Positions 48,418 through 56,744 of a stretch of 64,000 nucleotides of DNA are shown in pieces. The stretch's first letter is position 1. Every line of letters starts with the position of its first letter. Under the pieces are notes generated by a model, which saw nothing but the letters and a program-made list of their open reading frames with translations, had not been told where the DNA came from and searched no databases. Both the position numbers and the translations under genes were made by a program. Source of the DNA: Streptomyces endocoffeicus (GTDB lineage: Bacteria; Actinomycetota; Actinomycetes; Streptomycetales; Streptomycetaceae); NCBI RefSeq assembly GCF_016741935.1, contig NZ_JAERRG010000023.1:62001-126000 (forward strand). Direction: 5' to 3'.

Positions 48418-49691
48418 TTCTGCTCCTCATGGCGGCGGGCGTCGCCGCCATGCTCACCCGCAGGCTGCCCACCGCGTTCGCGCTGGTGCTGCTCGCCGTG
48501 GCGATCGCGTTCGCCGCGGGCGCGCCGCTGACCGGCAAGAACAGCGTGCTCGACACAGTGCTCCAGGAGGGCGCGCCCGCGCTGGCGGCCACGATGATCG
48601 CGATCCTGCTCGGTTCGTGGCTCGGCAAGCTCCTGGAGGAGACCGGTATCGCGGCCACGCTGGTCCGCAAGATCGTGGAGTTCGGCGGCGACCGGCCGGT
48701 GTTCGTGGCGCTCGGCGTCCTCGCGGTGTCGGCCCTCGTGGGCACGGTGACGGGGTCCGCGCCCGCGGCGATGCTCGCCGGGCTCATCGGGATCCCGGCC
48801 ATGATCGCGGTGGGCATCCCCAAGGTGACGGCCGCCGGTACGATCCTGATGGGCATCGCGGTGGGTGTCCCGTTCGAGCTGCCGGTGTGGCAGTTCTTCT
48901 CCACGGCGCTGGAACTGCCCGTGGACACCGTGCGCGGCTTCATGGTGAAGCTGTTCCCGTTCGCGCTGGTGGCGGCCGTCGCATACGTCCTGGTGGAGTC
49001 GCGGCGGCGCGGCGTGGAGCACACCTGGTCGCTCAAGTCGCTCGAGGGCGGGCCGGCCGCACGCGGCCGACGGCAGTCGCTCGGCGACGCCCCGTGGTAC
49101 GCGCTGCTGACGCCGGTGGTACCGCTGGTGCTGGCCCTCGGCTTCGAACTGGCCATTATTCCCTCGCTGTTGGCGGGGGTGCTGTACGCGCTGGTGACGA
49201 CGACACGGCCGCGCGAGATGAACCGACGGCTGCTGCGCACCCTGTACGGCGGTTTCGAGGTGGCGGCGCCCCCGATCACGCTGTTCGTGGCGATCGGCAT
49301 CCTGCTCGCCGCGGTGAAGCTGCCCGGCGCGGTCGACGCCCTCGAACCGCTCGTCAAGGCCGTCAGCCCGCAGAACGCGGTGCTGTTCGTGCTGGTCTTC
49401 ACGGTGCTGGTGCCCCTGTGTCTGTACCGCGGCCCGCTCAATGTCTTCGGCCTCGGCGCCGGCATCGCGGGCGTCCTCATCGCCACCGGTATCTACCCGG
49501 CCACCGCCGTCCTCGGCATGGCCACCTCGTACAACCAGGTCTTCGGTGTCGCCGATCCGACCAGCACCCAGACCGTGTGGGCCGCCCAGTACTCGGGCGT
49601 CTCACCGCAACAGGTGATGGTGCGGACACTGCCGTATGTATGGGCCGTGGCGCTCGGGGGCCTGTGTGTCACCGCCGCGACCCAACTGTGA
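48405..49691 (+). CDS. 12-TM-type permease, ion-transporter superfamily (GntP/CitMHS-like)
   Basis: Integral membrane carrier of 428 aa with about 11-12 helices and no N-terminal signal. GVVILLLMAAGVAAMLTRRL opens the protein; LGSWLGKLLEETGIAATLVR and VTGSAPAAMLAGLIGIPAMI resemble the repeated hairpin/helix pattern of GntP and related ion-transporter-superfamily carriers, and SPQNAVLFVLVFTVLVPLCL occurs in the second half. ATG 48405 lies 13 bp inside the end of the HExxH gene. It most likely imports the substrate of the FAD enzyme and HyuA-like pair; specificity unknown. Confidence 0.82.
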   Translation: MGVVILLLMAAGVAAMLTRRLPTAFALVLLAVAIAFAAGAPLTGKNSVLDTVLQEGAPALAATMIAILLGSWLGKLLEETGIAATLVRKIVEFGGDRPVFVALGVLAVSALVGTVTGSAPAAMLAGLIGIPAMIAVGIPKVTAAGTILMGIAVGVPFELPVWQFFSTALELPVDTVRGFMVKLFPFALVAAVAYVLVESRRRGVEHTWSLKSLEGGPAARGRRQSLGDAPWYALLTPVVPLVLALGFELAIIPSLLAGVLYALVTTTRPREMNRRLLRTLYGGFEVAAPPITLFVAIGILLAAVKLPGAVDALEPLVKAVSPQNAVLFVLVFTVLVPLCLYRGPLNVFGLGAGIAGVLIATGIYPATAVLGMATSYNQVFGVADPTSTQTVWAAQYSGVSPQQVMVRTLPYVWAVALGGLCVTAATQL

Positions 49692-49757
49692 CGTCCCTCC
49701 GCCAACAACCCCGTCAACAGCACCCCCTTCAACCGCAACCGACCTCAGGAGCCGATC

Positions 49758-50762
49758 ATGCAAGAGCCGCAGTCCGGCCCGGATCGTCGTATGTTTCTGC
49801 GCGCGACCGCCGTCACCGGCGCCGCGCTCACCCTCGGCGGCCTGTCGACGCAGACCGCGTCGGCCGCGCCCGGAGGCTTCCCCGACTACACGTACGTCCG
49901 GACACTGCTGACGCCGTCGCAGCTGAAGTACAACCCGACGGGCGAGATCATCTTCCCGACCGTGCGCGGCGTCTACGACAAGCTGGCGTCACCGCTCGGC
50001 CGCTACTACCTCTACTACGCGCCGCATGACGCGCCCGGCGGCATCTGCCTCGCCTACGGGAACTCGCTGGAGGGCCCCTTCACGGAGTACCCGGCGAACC
50101 CGATCGTGTCGAACAAGTGGAGCCCGCACTACTCCGTCAGCCATGTCTCCTCGCCGCATGTGCTGTGGAGAGAGGACGTCAAGGAGTTCTGGCTGTACTT
50201 CCACGGCGAGAACACCACGACACGGCTCGCCCGCTCCCGGGACGGTGTCCACTTCACCTACGACAAGGTCGTCCTGTCCGCCTCGATGATGCCGTCGGGC
50301 ACCACCGAGACGTCGTACGCCAGGGTCTTCCGGCACGACCTGCCCTCGCGCGGAGCCCGCTACGTGATGCTGTTCATGCTCAACAACACCACCAACCACC
50401 GCGACATCTGCTGGGGCTGGTCCGCCGACGGCCGGAGCTGGACCTTCGACCAGACCCCGCTGGTGCGCCACTCGGACGTCGGCGCGGTGAACGTCGGCGG
50501 CCCCCACCTGCTCACGCGCGACGGTTCCGCGTACGTGGTCTACAACAAGGACAAGGAGAGCGGCGGCGACCTCATGATCACCGAGGTGGGCGCGGACTTC
50601 TCGCGCCGTCGCCATCTGGGCGTCTTCTACAACTCCCGCTCCGGGCCACCGGAGAACGGCAGGTCGGCGGCGCCGTCGTTCGGCACCGAACGCGGAGTGC
50701 CGTACATGATCTTCGAGGCGGGGGAACGGCTCCAGGGCTCGATCGCGGTGGCACGGGGGTAG
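49758..50762 (+). CDS. Tat-secreted beta-propeller protein (GH43-like fold, hypothetical)
   Basis: Extracellular protein of 334 aa. The N-terminus has a twin-arginine signal (DRRMFLRATAVTGAALTLGG, cleaved near ASAAPG). The rest shows repeated blade-like strands typical of five-bladed propellers: YYLYYAPHDAPGGICLAYG, SSPHVLWREDVKEFWLYFHG, TRLARSRDGVHFTY, SAYVVYNKDKESGGDLMIT. This is the pattern of GH43/GH32-type glycosidases and relatives, but I cannot place the catalytic acids with certainty. It follows the permease by 66 bp with AGGAG before ATG 49758 and may belong to the LacI-controlled operon. It probably processes an extracellular carbohydrate. Confidence 0.78.
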   Translation: MQEPQSGPDRRMFLRATAVTGAALTLGGLSTQTASAAPGGFPDYTYVRTLLTPSQLKYNPTGEIIFPTVRGVYDKLASPLGRYYLYYAPHDAPGGICLAYGNSLEGPFTEYPANPIVSNKWSPHYSVSHVSSPHVLWREDVKEFWLYFHGENTTTRLARSRDGVHFTYDKVVLSASMMPSGTTETSYARVFRHDLPSRGARYVMLFMLNNTTNHRDICWGWSADGRSWTFDQTPLVRHSDVGAVNVGGPHLLTRDGSAYVVYNKDKESGGDLMITEVGADFSRRRHLGVFYNSRSGPPENGRSAAPSFGTERGVPYMIFEAGERLQGSIAVARG

Positions 50763-50774
50763 TCGGGATCCATG

Positions 50775-52217
50775 TCACGGCCGTGCGCTGTCCCGCCGGG
50801 TTCGCCGGGCAGCGCACAGCCTCGATGGCGATCGAGTCGGATGCCGGCCGCCTGGCGTCCGCTTCCTCGGTAGCGCGGTTGACAGGGCGAGGGCCACGGC
50901 GGCGACCGCGGCCGACGCGAGGAAGGCCATGGTGTAGCCGGCCTCCGTGGGGGGCGCGGCAGCCGAGCCGGTGATGATCACGGCCGCGAGTTGTGCGCCC
51001 ACCGCGCCACCGAGCGTGCGAAGCAGCGTATTGACGCCGGTCGCCGCGCCGGTCCGGTCCGGACGCACCGCGTTCACGACCAGCCCGCCCAACGAGGCGA
51101 ACGCGAACCCGTAGGCCACCCCGAGCGCCGTCCCGGCCAGGGCGAATTGCCACAGCGCGCCGTGCGCCGCGCCGAGCGCCGCGAGGGTCGTCGCGGCCAG
51201 GGCCGCGCCCGCCCGGAACGCGGCCCTGCTGCCCGCGCGGGCCGCGAGCCGCGTGGACAGCGGCGCTGCCGCCACCATCGCCACGGCCATCGGCGCGAGC
51301 AGCAATCCCGTTTCGGTGGCCGACGTCCCGAACCCGTAGCCCGCGTGTACCGGGGTCTGCGCGTACTGCGGGATGAGCGTGACCGCGGCGAACATCGCCA
51401 CGCTGATCACGAACGTGGCCAGATGCATGAGCGCGGGGCCACGGCCGCGCAGCAGGCGCGGATCCACGACCGGCTCGGGCGACCGCGACTCGACGGCGGC
51501 GAAGCCGGCACCGAGCACGAGGGCGCCGGTGAGCGTGGCGAGAGTGGCGGCCGACCCCCATCCCCACGTACGGCCCTGGGTCACGCCCAGCAGCAGCGCC
51601 ACCAGCGCCGCCGCCAGGAGCAGGGTGCCGGGCAGGTCCAGCACTGTGCCGTGCCGTCCGGTGCGCGCCGGGGCGGCACCGCGCGGCAGCCGGGTGAGCA
51701 CCCCGGCGAGGGCCAGGAAGGTGATCAGCACCGACAGCAGGGACAGCGCCGCCGTGCCCAGCGCACCGGCGAGCGGCCCCGCGACCGCCATCGCGAGTGC
51801 CCCGCCGACGCCGAACATCGCGCTCAGCGCGGCGATCACACCGTGCAGTCGTTCGGGTGGGGTCCAGCGTCGGGCCAGCCCGAACGTCAGGGGGAACACA
51901 CCGCCGGACACGCCCTGCAGTGCCCGCCCCGCGAGCACACCGCCGAACCAGCCCGCGTGGTCGGCCGCCGCGGCGAGCGCGCCGCCGGCAGCCAGGAATC
52001 CGAGGCAGGCCAGCAGGACGGGGCGGTGGCCGAGCAGATCGCCCAGCCGCCCGGCGATCGGGGTGACCACCGCTGAGGCCAGCATGAACGCGGTGACCAG
52101 CCAGGCGGCGGATGACGCGGAGACGCCCAGCTGGCGCCGGAACAGCGGGAGCGCGGGGATGACGGCGCCCTGGGTGAAGGCGACGACGAAGGCGGCCAGC
52201 AGTGACCCTAACACCAT
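50775..52217 (-). CDS. MFS transporter, DHA2-like exporter, 14 TM segments
   Basis: Multidrug-type exporter of 480 aa. TM1 begins at once (MVLGSLLAAFVVAFTQGAVI), motif A is GRLGDLLGHRPVLL, and LAGRALQGVSGGVFPLTFGL and AGPLAGALGTAALSLLSVLI mark TM4-TM5. The C-terminus is a basic tail. ATG 52217 is the only sensible start; no ribosome site precedes it and a 21-bp palindrome covers it, so translation may be from a leaderless or very short leader. Codon 3 is TTA, making expression potentially bldA-dependent. Convergent with the propeller gene. No dedicated regulator adjoins it. Confidence 0.85.
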   Translation of the reverse strand: MVLGSLLAAFVVAFTQGAVIPALPLFRRQLGVSASSAAWLVTAFMLASAVVTPIAGRLGDLLGHRPVLLACLGFLAAGGALAAAADHAGWFGGVLAGRALQGVSGGVFPLTFGLARRWTPPERLHGVIAALSAMFGVGGALAMAVAGPLAGALGTAALSLLSVLITFLALAGVLTRLPRGAAPARTGRHGTVLDLPGTLLLAAALVALLLGVTQGRTWGWGSAATLATLTGALVLGAGFAAVESRSPEPVVDPRLLRGRGPALMHLATFVISVAMFAAVTLIPQYAQTPVHAGYGFGTSATETGLLLAPMAVAMVAAAPLSTRLAARAGSRAAFRAGAALAATTLAALGAAHGALWQFALAGTALGVAYGFAFASLGGLVVNAVRPDRTGAATGVNTLLRTLGGAVGAQLAAVIITGSAAAPPTEAGYTMAFLASAAVAAVALALSTALPRKRTPGGRHPTRSPSRLCAARRTRRDSARP

Positions 52218-52237
52218 TAGTAACCACTGGTCACTAA
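52217..52237. promoter_or_regulatory. 21-bp palindromic operator over the MFS start codon
   Basis: TTAGT-A/G-ACCAC... structure: a 21-bp inverted repeat with one mismatched pair around a single central base, ends TTAGT/ACTAA and inner ACCA/TGGT. It begins at the first base of the MFS start codon and extends upstream, where a repressor would block initiation. Confidence 0.65.
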
Positions 52238-52300
52238 TTGGCCGACAGGCCGTCAGGGATGCGCCGATACGAGGAGGGCGGCGAGACGCGCGATGTTCCC

Positions 52301-53368
52301 CTACCCACGCCCGGCCGTGGTGCCGCGCACGACGAGACGCGGGGTGAGGACGACCTCGCGGGGCTCGGTGCGGTCCTGGTCGAGGCGTTCCACGGCGGCG
52401 GTCACCGCGTGCCGGGCCTGTTCCCGGGCGTTCTGGCTGACCGTGGTCAGGTTGAAGCAGCTCAGCCGGGAGAGCGTGTCGTCGTCGTAGCCGGCCACGG
52501 ACACCTCGCCCGGGACGGCGACTCCGGCCCGCGCGAGGGCGGCCAGGACGCCGATGGCGCACTGGTCGTTGTACGCGACCACCGCGGTGGGCAGTCGGCC
52601 GCCGTCGAGGAGGTGGCGGGCGGCGCGTTCGCCGGCCGCTTCGGTGTGGTCTCCGGCGAGCACGCGGATGTGGTCGCCAAGGCCGTGGCGGCGCATGGCG
52701 GTGCGGTAACCGCGGCGCCGGTCGGTGGCGATGGCGCCCTTCCCGCCGTCCACGTAGACGATCTCGCGATGACCGAGTCCGGCCAGGTGATCGATGGTCT
52801 GACGCACGCCGTCGTCGTCAGCGGTGCGTACGACGTCCAGGGCGGTGTCCGCGATCCGGCGGCCGACCGTGATGACGGGGGCCTTGTTGTCGAGTACGGC
52901 GAGCGCGTCCGCGGGTGCGGTGGGGCCGAGCAGGATCAGCGCCTCGCTGCGGAAGGCCAGCAGGGTGTCCACCGCGGTCCGCTCGTCGCGGGTGCGGGTG
53001 AGGGTGCTCAGGACCAGGTCGTAGCCGACCCCCTCGGCCGCGGTGTGCAGATGCTCGACCAGTTCGGCGTGAAAGGGGCTGTGGATGTCGACCATGACGC
53101 CGAGCAGGCGGCTGCGCCTGCTGGCCAGTGTGCTGGCGGTGCGGTCCGCCTGATAGCCGAGGTCGGCGGCCGCCTTCAGGACGCGCTGCCGGGTCCGTTC
53201 GCTCGGGCCGGGCACACCCCGCAGCACCAGGGAGACCGATGCCGTGGACAGGCCCACCCGCGCGGCCACGTCCTCCAGCCTGGGGCGCTTGGGCGCGCCG
53301 TGCTGGTGACGCCCGGAACCACCGTCCTCCACCTGTGCCTCCCCGGCGCGAATCTCCTTGTGCGACAC
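52301..53368 (-). CDS. LacI-family regulator of the sugar/cyclitol operon
   Basis: Regulator of 355 aa: helix-turn-helix RLEDVAARVGLSTASVSLVL (about residues 29-48), hinge helix TASTLASRRS, then a periplasmic-binding-like sensor domain (LLGVMVDIHSPFHAELVEHL to RLSCFNLTTVSQNAREQARH). GTG 53368 has AAGG upstream; GTG 53377 is an alternative. Divergent from the sugar-binding-protein operon with a perfect palindrome TTAAAGCGCTTTAA in between. It should repress that operon until a sugar or cyclitol binds. A much longer frame to 54616 is only an antisense continuation. Confidence 0.92.
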   Translation of the reverse strand: MSHKEIRAGEAQVEDGGSGRHQHGAPKRPRLEDVAARVGLSTASVSLVLRGVPGPSERTRQRVLKAAADLGYQADRTASTLASRRSRLLGVMVDIHSPFHAELVEHLHTAAEGVGYDLVLSTLTRTRDERTAVDTLLAFRSEALILLGPTAPADALAVLDNKAPVITVGRRIADTALDVVRTADDDGVRQTIDHLAGLGHREIVYVDGGKGAIATDRRRGYRTAMRRHGLGDHIRVLAGDHTEAAGERAARHLLDGGRLPTAVVAYNDQCAIGVLAALARAGVAVPGEVSVAGYDDDTLSRLSCFNLTTVSQNAREQARHAVTAAVERLDQDRTEPREVVLTPRLVVRGTTAGRG

Positions 53369-53370
53369 CC

Positions 53371-53422
53371 TTGACACCCTCGCGCGACACGGCCGATAGT
53401 ACCAGGACTTAAAGCGCTTTAA
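53371..53422 (+). promoter_or_regulatory. promoter and LacI operator for the sugar/cyclitol operon
   Basis: TTGACA at 53371-53376 with GATAGT 18 bp downstream form a good forward promoter. The perfect 14-bp palindrome TTAAAGCGCTTTAA (53409-53422) lies just past the -10, over the expected transcription start. It has the central CG of LacI-family sites. Confidence 0.8.
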
Positions 53423-53536
53423 ATTGTCCTGTCGTCCCAACAAAGGCTGCGCCGACCGGAGCCGTCGTGGCGTCCGCCCCGCCGGCAGCCGGCGATCCAC
53501 CCTCCCCTCCCCGACGCACAGCGAGGTGCACGCAGC

Positions 53537-54565
53537 ATGAGCCGCATATCTCTCCCCCGTCCCCCGAGATCCACCGGATCCCCGCGCGTCGTGGCCGTCG
53601 CCGCCGCGGCCGCCCTGACGCTCGCGGGCTGCTCCAGCGGCTCGGGCGGGAAGAAGGCCCAGGAGGAGGCGGCCGACGTCTCCGCGGGCAAGTCCGGCAC
53701 CCCCCGGATGACGATCGCGCTGGTCACCCACGCGCCCGCCGGCGACACCTTCTGGGACACCGTCCACAAGGGCGCCCAGGCGGCCGCCGCCAAGGACAAC
53801 GTCAAGCTCATCTACTCCGGCGACGAGAACGCGGGCGACCAGGCCAACCTGGTGCAGAACGCGATCAACCAGAAGGTCGACGGCATCGCCGTCACCCTCG
53901 CCAAGCCCGACGCCCTGAAGGCGGTGGTCGCCAAGGCCGAGAAGGCGGGCATCCCGGTCGTCGGCCTCAACGCCGGGCTGAGCGTCTGGAAGGAGCAGGG
54001 CCTGCTGTCGTTCTTCGGACAGGACGAGTCCGTCTCCGGCCAGGCGCTCGGCACCAAGCTCAACGGCACCGGCGCCGAACACGCCCTCTGTGTCATCCAG
54101 GCCCAGGGCGACGTCAACCTCGAAGAGCGCTGTGCCGGTGTGAAGAAGACCTTCCGCGGCAAGACGGAGATCCTCTACGTCAACGGCACCGACATGCCGT
54201 CCGTGAAGTCCACGATCAACGCCAAGCTCAAGCAGGACGGCTCCATCGACGAGGTGGTCACGCTCGGCGCCCCCATCGCGCTCACCGCCGTACAGGCCGT
54301 GTCCGAGGGCGGCGGCAAGGCGAAGGTCGCCACCTTCGACCTCAACAAGGAACTCGTCTCCGCCATCGAGAAGGGCGACATCCAGTTCGCCGTCGACCAG
54401 CAGCCGTATCTGCAGGGCTATCTGGCGATCGACTCGCTGTGGCTCCGAAAGACCAACGGCAACTTCAGCGGCGGTGGTGAGCAGCCGGTGCTGACCGGAC
54501 CGGCCTTCGTCGACAAGTCCAACGTCGACACGATCGCGAAGTTCGCCGCGAAGGGCACCCGGTGA
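53537..54565 (+). CDS. sugar ABC-transporter substrate-binding lipoprotein (RbsB-like)
   Basis: Surface lipoprotein of 342 aa that binds a sugar or cyclitol. The signal ends in LTLAGC (lipobox), followed by a Ser/Gly linker and the periplasmic-binding fold: TIALVTHAPAGDTFWDTVHK, ENAGDQANLVQNAINQKVDG, KAEKAGIPVVGLNAGL and QFAVDQQPYLQGYLAIDSLW. ATG 53537 (MSRISLP) is preceded by a weak site. No permease or ATPase gene follows in this operon, so it must feed a transporter encoded elsewhere. First gene under the LacI-type operator. Confidence 0.92.
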   Translation: MSRISLPRPPRSTGSPRVVAVAAAAALTLAGCSSGSGGKKAQEEAADVSAGKSGTPRMTIALVTHAPAGDTFWDTVHKGAQAAAAKDNVKLIYSGDENAGDQANLVQNAINQKVDGIAVTLAKPDALKAVVAKAEKAGIPVVGLNAGLSVWKEQGLLSFFGQDESVSGQALGTKLNGTGAEHALCVIQAQGDVNLEERCAGVKKTFRGKTEILYVNGTDMPSVKSTINAKLKQDGSIDEVVTLGAPIALTAVQAVSEGGGKAKVATFDLNKELVSAIEKGDIQFAVDQQPYLQGYLAIDSLWLRKTNGNFSGGGEQPVLTGPAFVDKSNVDTIAKFAAKGTR

Positions 54566-54614
54566 TGCGCATGACCCACTCCGCCCATGTTCCCCCGGCC
54601 CGAAGGGATTCCCC

Positions 54615-55472
54615 ATGAAGATCGCCCTCGACCCGTTTATGATCCGCGACGTTCCGCTCCTCGAACTGCCTTCTGTGGTAGCCGAGTTGGGCTACGAGTG
54701 GATCGAGCTCTCCCCCCGGGAGGACTTCATCCCCTTCTTCCGCCACCCCCGTGTCGACGACGCCACCGTAGGTAAGTTCCGCAAGGCGCTGGACACGGCC
54801 GGAGTGGGCGTCTCCTCCCTGCTTCCCCTGTTCCGCTGGTCCGGCCCGGACGAGGACGCACGGCAGGCCGCGGTCCGGTACTGGAAGCGCTCGATCCAGA
54901 TCTGTGCGGACCTCGGAGTGGACAGCATGATCTCGGAGTTCAACGGCCGCCCCGAGGAGCCGGACCGCAGCGAGGCGCAGTTCTGGCGCTCGATGGAGGA
55001 ACTGCTCCCGGTGTTCGAACGCGAGGGCATCAAGCTCGCACTGGAACCCCACCCGGACGACTTCATCGAGAACGGCTACGACGCGATCAACCTGATCCGC
55101 GGCATCAACCACTCCCACGTCGGCTTCCTCTACTGCGCCCCGCACACCTTCCACATCGGCGACGACGCGCCCGGCATCATCGAGTACGCGGGCGACCTCC
55201 TCACCCATGTCCACCTCGCGGACGCCTTCGACCACACCGCGTCCTCGGGCAATCGCTACATCCTCAACCCGCCCGGCACCCCGGCCCGGATCCATCAGCA
55301 CCTCGACATCGGCCAGGGCGAGGTGGACTTCGACGAGCTCTTCCGCGAACTGCGCGCACATGGCTTCGACTCCACCCTGACCGCCTGCGTCTTCGCCTGG
55401 GAGGAACGGGCCAGGGAGTCCTCCGCCTTCATGCGGAAGAAGATCGACGAATACCTGACCGCCCACTCCTGA
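54615..55472 (+). CDS. sugar phosphate isomerase/epimerase, TIM barrel (AP-endonuclease 2-like)
   Basis: Xylose-isomerase-like TIM-barrel enzyme of 285 aa, metal-dependent, isomerising or epimerising a sugar or inosose. Landmarks are MKIALDPFMIRDVPLLELPS at the start, LGVDSMISEFNGRP, the metal ligand Glu in IKLALEPHPDDFIENG and the His in LLTHVHLADAFDH; QGEVDFDELFRELRAHGFDS is the usual last barrel strand and helix. It lies 49 bp after the binding-protein gene. IolE/IolI-like inosose steps are plausible because a MocA-type dehydrogenase follows. Confidence 0.88.
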   Translation: MKIALDPFMIRDVPLLELPSVVAELGYEWIELSPREDFIPFFRHPRVDDATVGKFRKALDTAGVGVSSLLPLFRWSGPDEDARQAAVRYWKRSIQICADLGVDSMISEFNGRPEEPDRSEAQFWRSMEELLPVFEREGIKLALEPHPDDFIENGYDAINLIRGINHSHVGFLYCAPHTFHIGDDAPGIIEYAGDLLTHVHLADAFDHTASSGNRYILNPPGTPARIHQHLDIGQGEVDFDELFRELRAHGFDSTLTACVFAWEERARESSAFMRKKIDEYLTAHS

Positions 55473-55524
55473 CCGGCCGCACCCCCATCGTTTTCCCTTT
55501 CCCTCGTTTCGAAAGGCATCCGCC

Positions 55525-56721
55525 ATGACCACGTCCGCCCAGCCCCTCTCCGTCGCGGTGATCGGAGCCGGGATGGCCGGCCGCGCCCATGCCGCCGGCT
55601 ACCGCAACGTCAACACCGTCTTCGACGCGGGTCTGCCACCGGTCCGGCTGGCCGCGATAGCCGACGCCAACATCGCGCTCGGCGAGGACGCCGCCCGCCG
55701 CTACGGCTATGAGAAGGCGCTGCCGAGCTGGGAGGCCGTCGCCGAGGACCCGACGATCGACGCCGTCAGCATCGTGGTGGGAAACGATCTGCACCGCCCG
55801 ATCGCCGAGGCGCTGGTCGCGGCGGGCAAGCATGTGCTGTGCGAGAAGCCGCTGGCGGGAACGCTCGAGGATGCCCGCGCGATGGCCGAGTTGGAGCGTG
55901 GCGCCGATGTGGTGACCGCCGTCGGGTACACCTTCCGCCGCTCGCCCGCCATCGCCGCGATCCGCGATCATGTCCTGCGCGATGAACTGGGCGATCTGAC
56001 GCTGTTCGGCGGCCGGTACTGGTGCGACTACGCGACCGATCCGAAGGGGCCGCTGAGCTGGCGGTTCAAGGGCGGGCCCGGCTCCGGTGCGCTCGGGGAC
56101 GTCGGTGCGCACGTGATCGACACCGCCGAGTACATCGCGGGCCCCATCACCGCGGTCTCCGGTGCCTCGCTGTCGACGCAGGTCCCCAAGCGGCCCCTGC
56201 CGCTGGGCGCGGTCGTCGGTCATAACGCCGCGCCCGTCTCGGACGAGCTCGGCGCGGTCGAGAACGAGGACACCGCGTCCTTCACCGTCCGCTTCGAGTC
56301 CGGTCTGGTCGGCACCTTCTCGGTCTCGCGCACCGCCTTCGGCCTGCCCAACGGGCTCGCCTTCGACGTCCTGGGCGTGGGCGGCCGGGCCGCGTTCGAC
56401 CAGCACCGCCCGGCCGAGTACCTCTTCGACGACGCACAGCCCGACGCTCGCCCGAGCGGCGCCCGCCAGATCATCGCCGGCCCGAACCTGCCCTACTTCA
56501 AGGGTGGTTACCCGATGGAGGCGCCGGGTGTGGGCGGCGGCAACGCCGAGATGTTCACCTACCAGGCGCGGGCCTTCCTCGACCAGGTCGCGGGCGTCGC
56601 CGAACCGCTGCCGCCCTGCGCCACGTTCGCCGACGCCCTGCGGACGATGGAGATCATCCAGGCAGTCGTCGAGTCCTCGCGTCAGGGCGGCACCGCCGTC
56701 GTCGTTCCGCCCGCCGTCTGA
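55525..56721 (+). CDS. Gfo/Idh/MocA-family NAD(P)-dependent oxidoreductase
   Basis: Sugar or inositol dehydrogenase of 398 aa. N-terminal Rossmann domain: SVAVIGAGMAGRAHAAGYRN, then VLCEKPLAGTLEDARAMAEL with the conserved EKP lysine (residues about 109-111). The C-terminal catalytic sheet contains GALGDVGAHVIDTAEYIAGP with the Asp/His catalytic pair. ATG 55525 follows a GAAAGG site. It is in the operon between two TIM-barrel isomerases and probably oxidises the imported polyol or pyranose to a keto compound that the isomerases rework. Confidence 0.94.
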   Translation: MTTSAQPLSVAVIGAGMAGRAHAAGYRNVNTVFDAGLPPVRLAAIADANIALGEDAARRYGYEKALPSWEAVAEDPTIDAVSIVVGNDLHRPIAEALVAAGKHVLCEKPLAGTLEDARAMAELERGADVVTAVGYTFRRSPAIAAIRDHVLRDELGDLTLFGGRYWCDYATDPKGPLSWRFKGGPGSGALGDVGAHVIDTAEYIAGPITAVSGASLSTQVPKRPLPLGAVVGHNAAPVSDELGAVENEDTASFTVRFESGLVGTFSVSRTAFGLPNGLAFDVLGVGGRAAFDQHRPAEYLFDDAQPDARPSGARQIIAGPNLPYFKGGYPMEAPGVGGGNAEMFTYQARAFLDQVAGVAEPLPPCATFADALRTMEIIQAVVESSRQGGTAVVVPPAV

Positions 56722-56744
56722 AACAACCGTAAGGAGTCGCACCC

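Noticed and set aside
52301..54616. 771-aa frame extending the LacI gene upstream
   Set aside because: The extension is antisense to the sugar-binding-protein gene and crosses the operator; LacI homology begins just after 53368.
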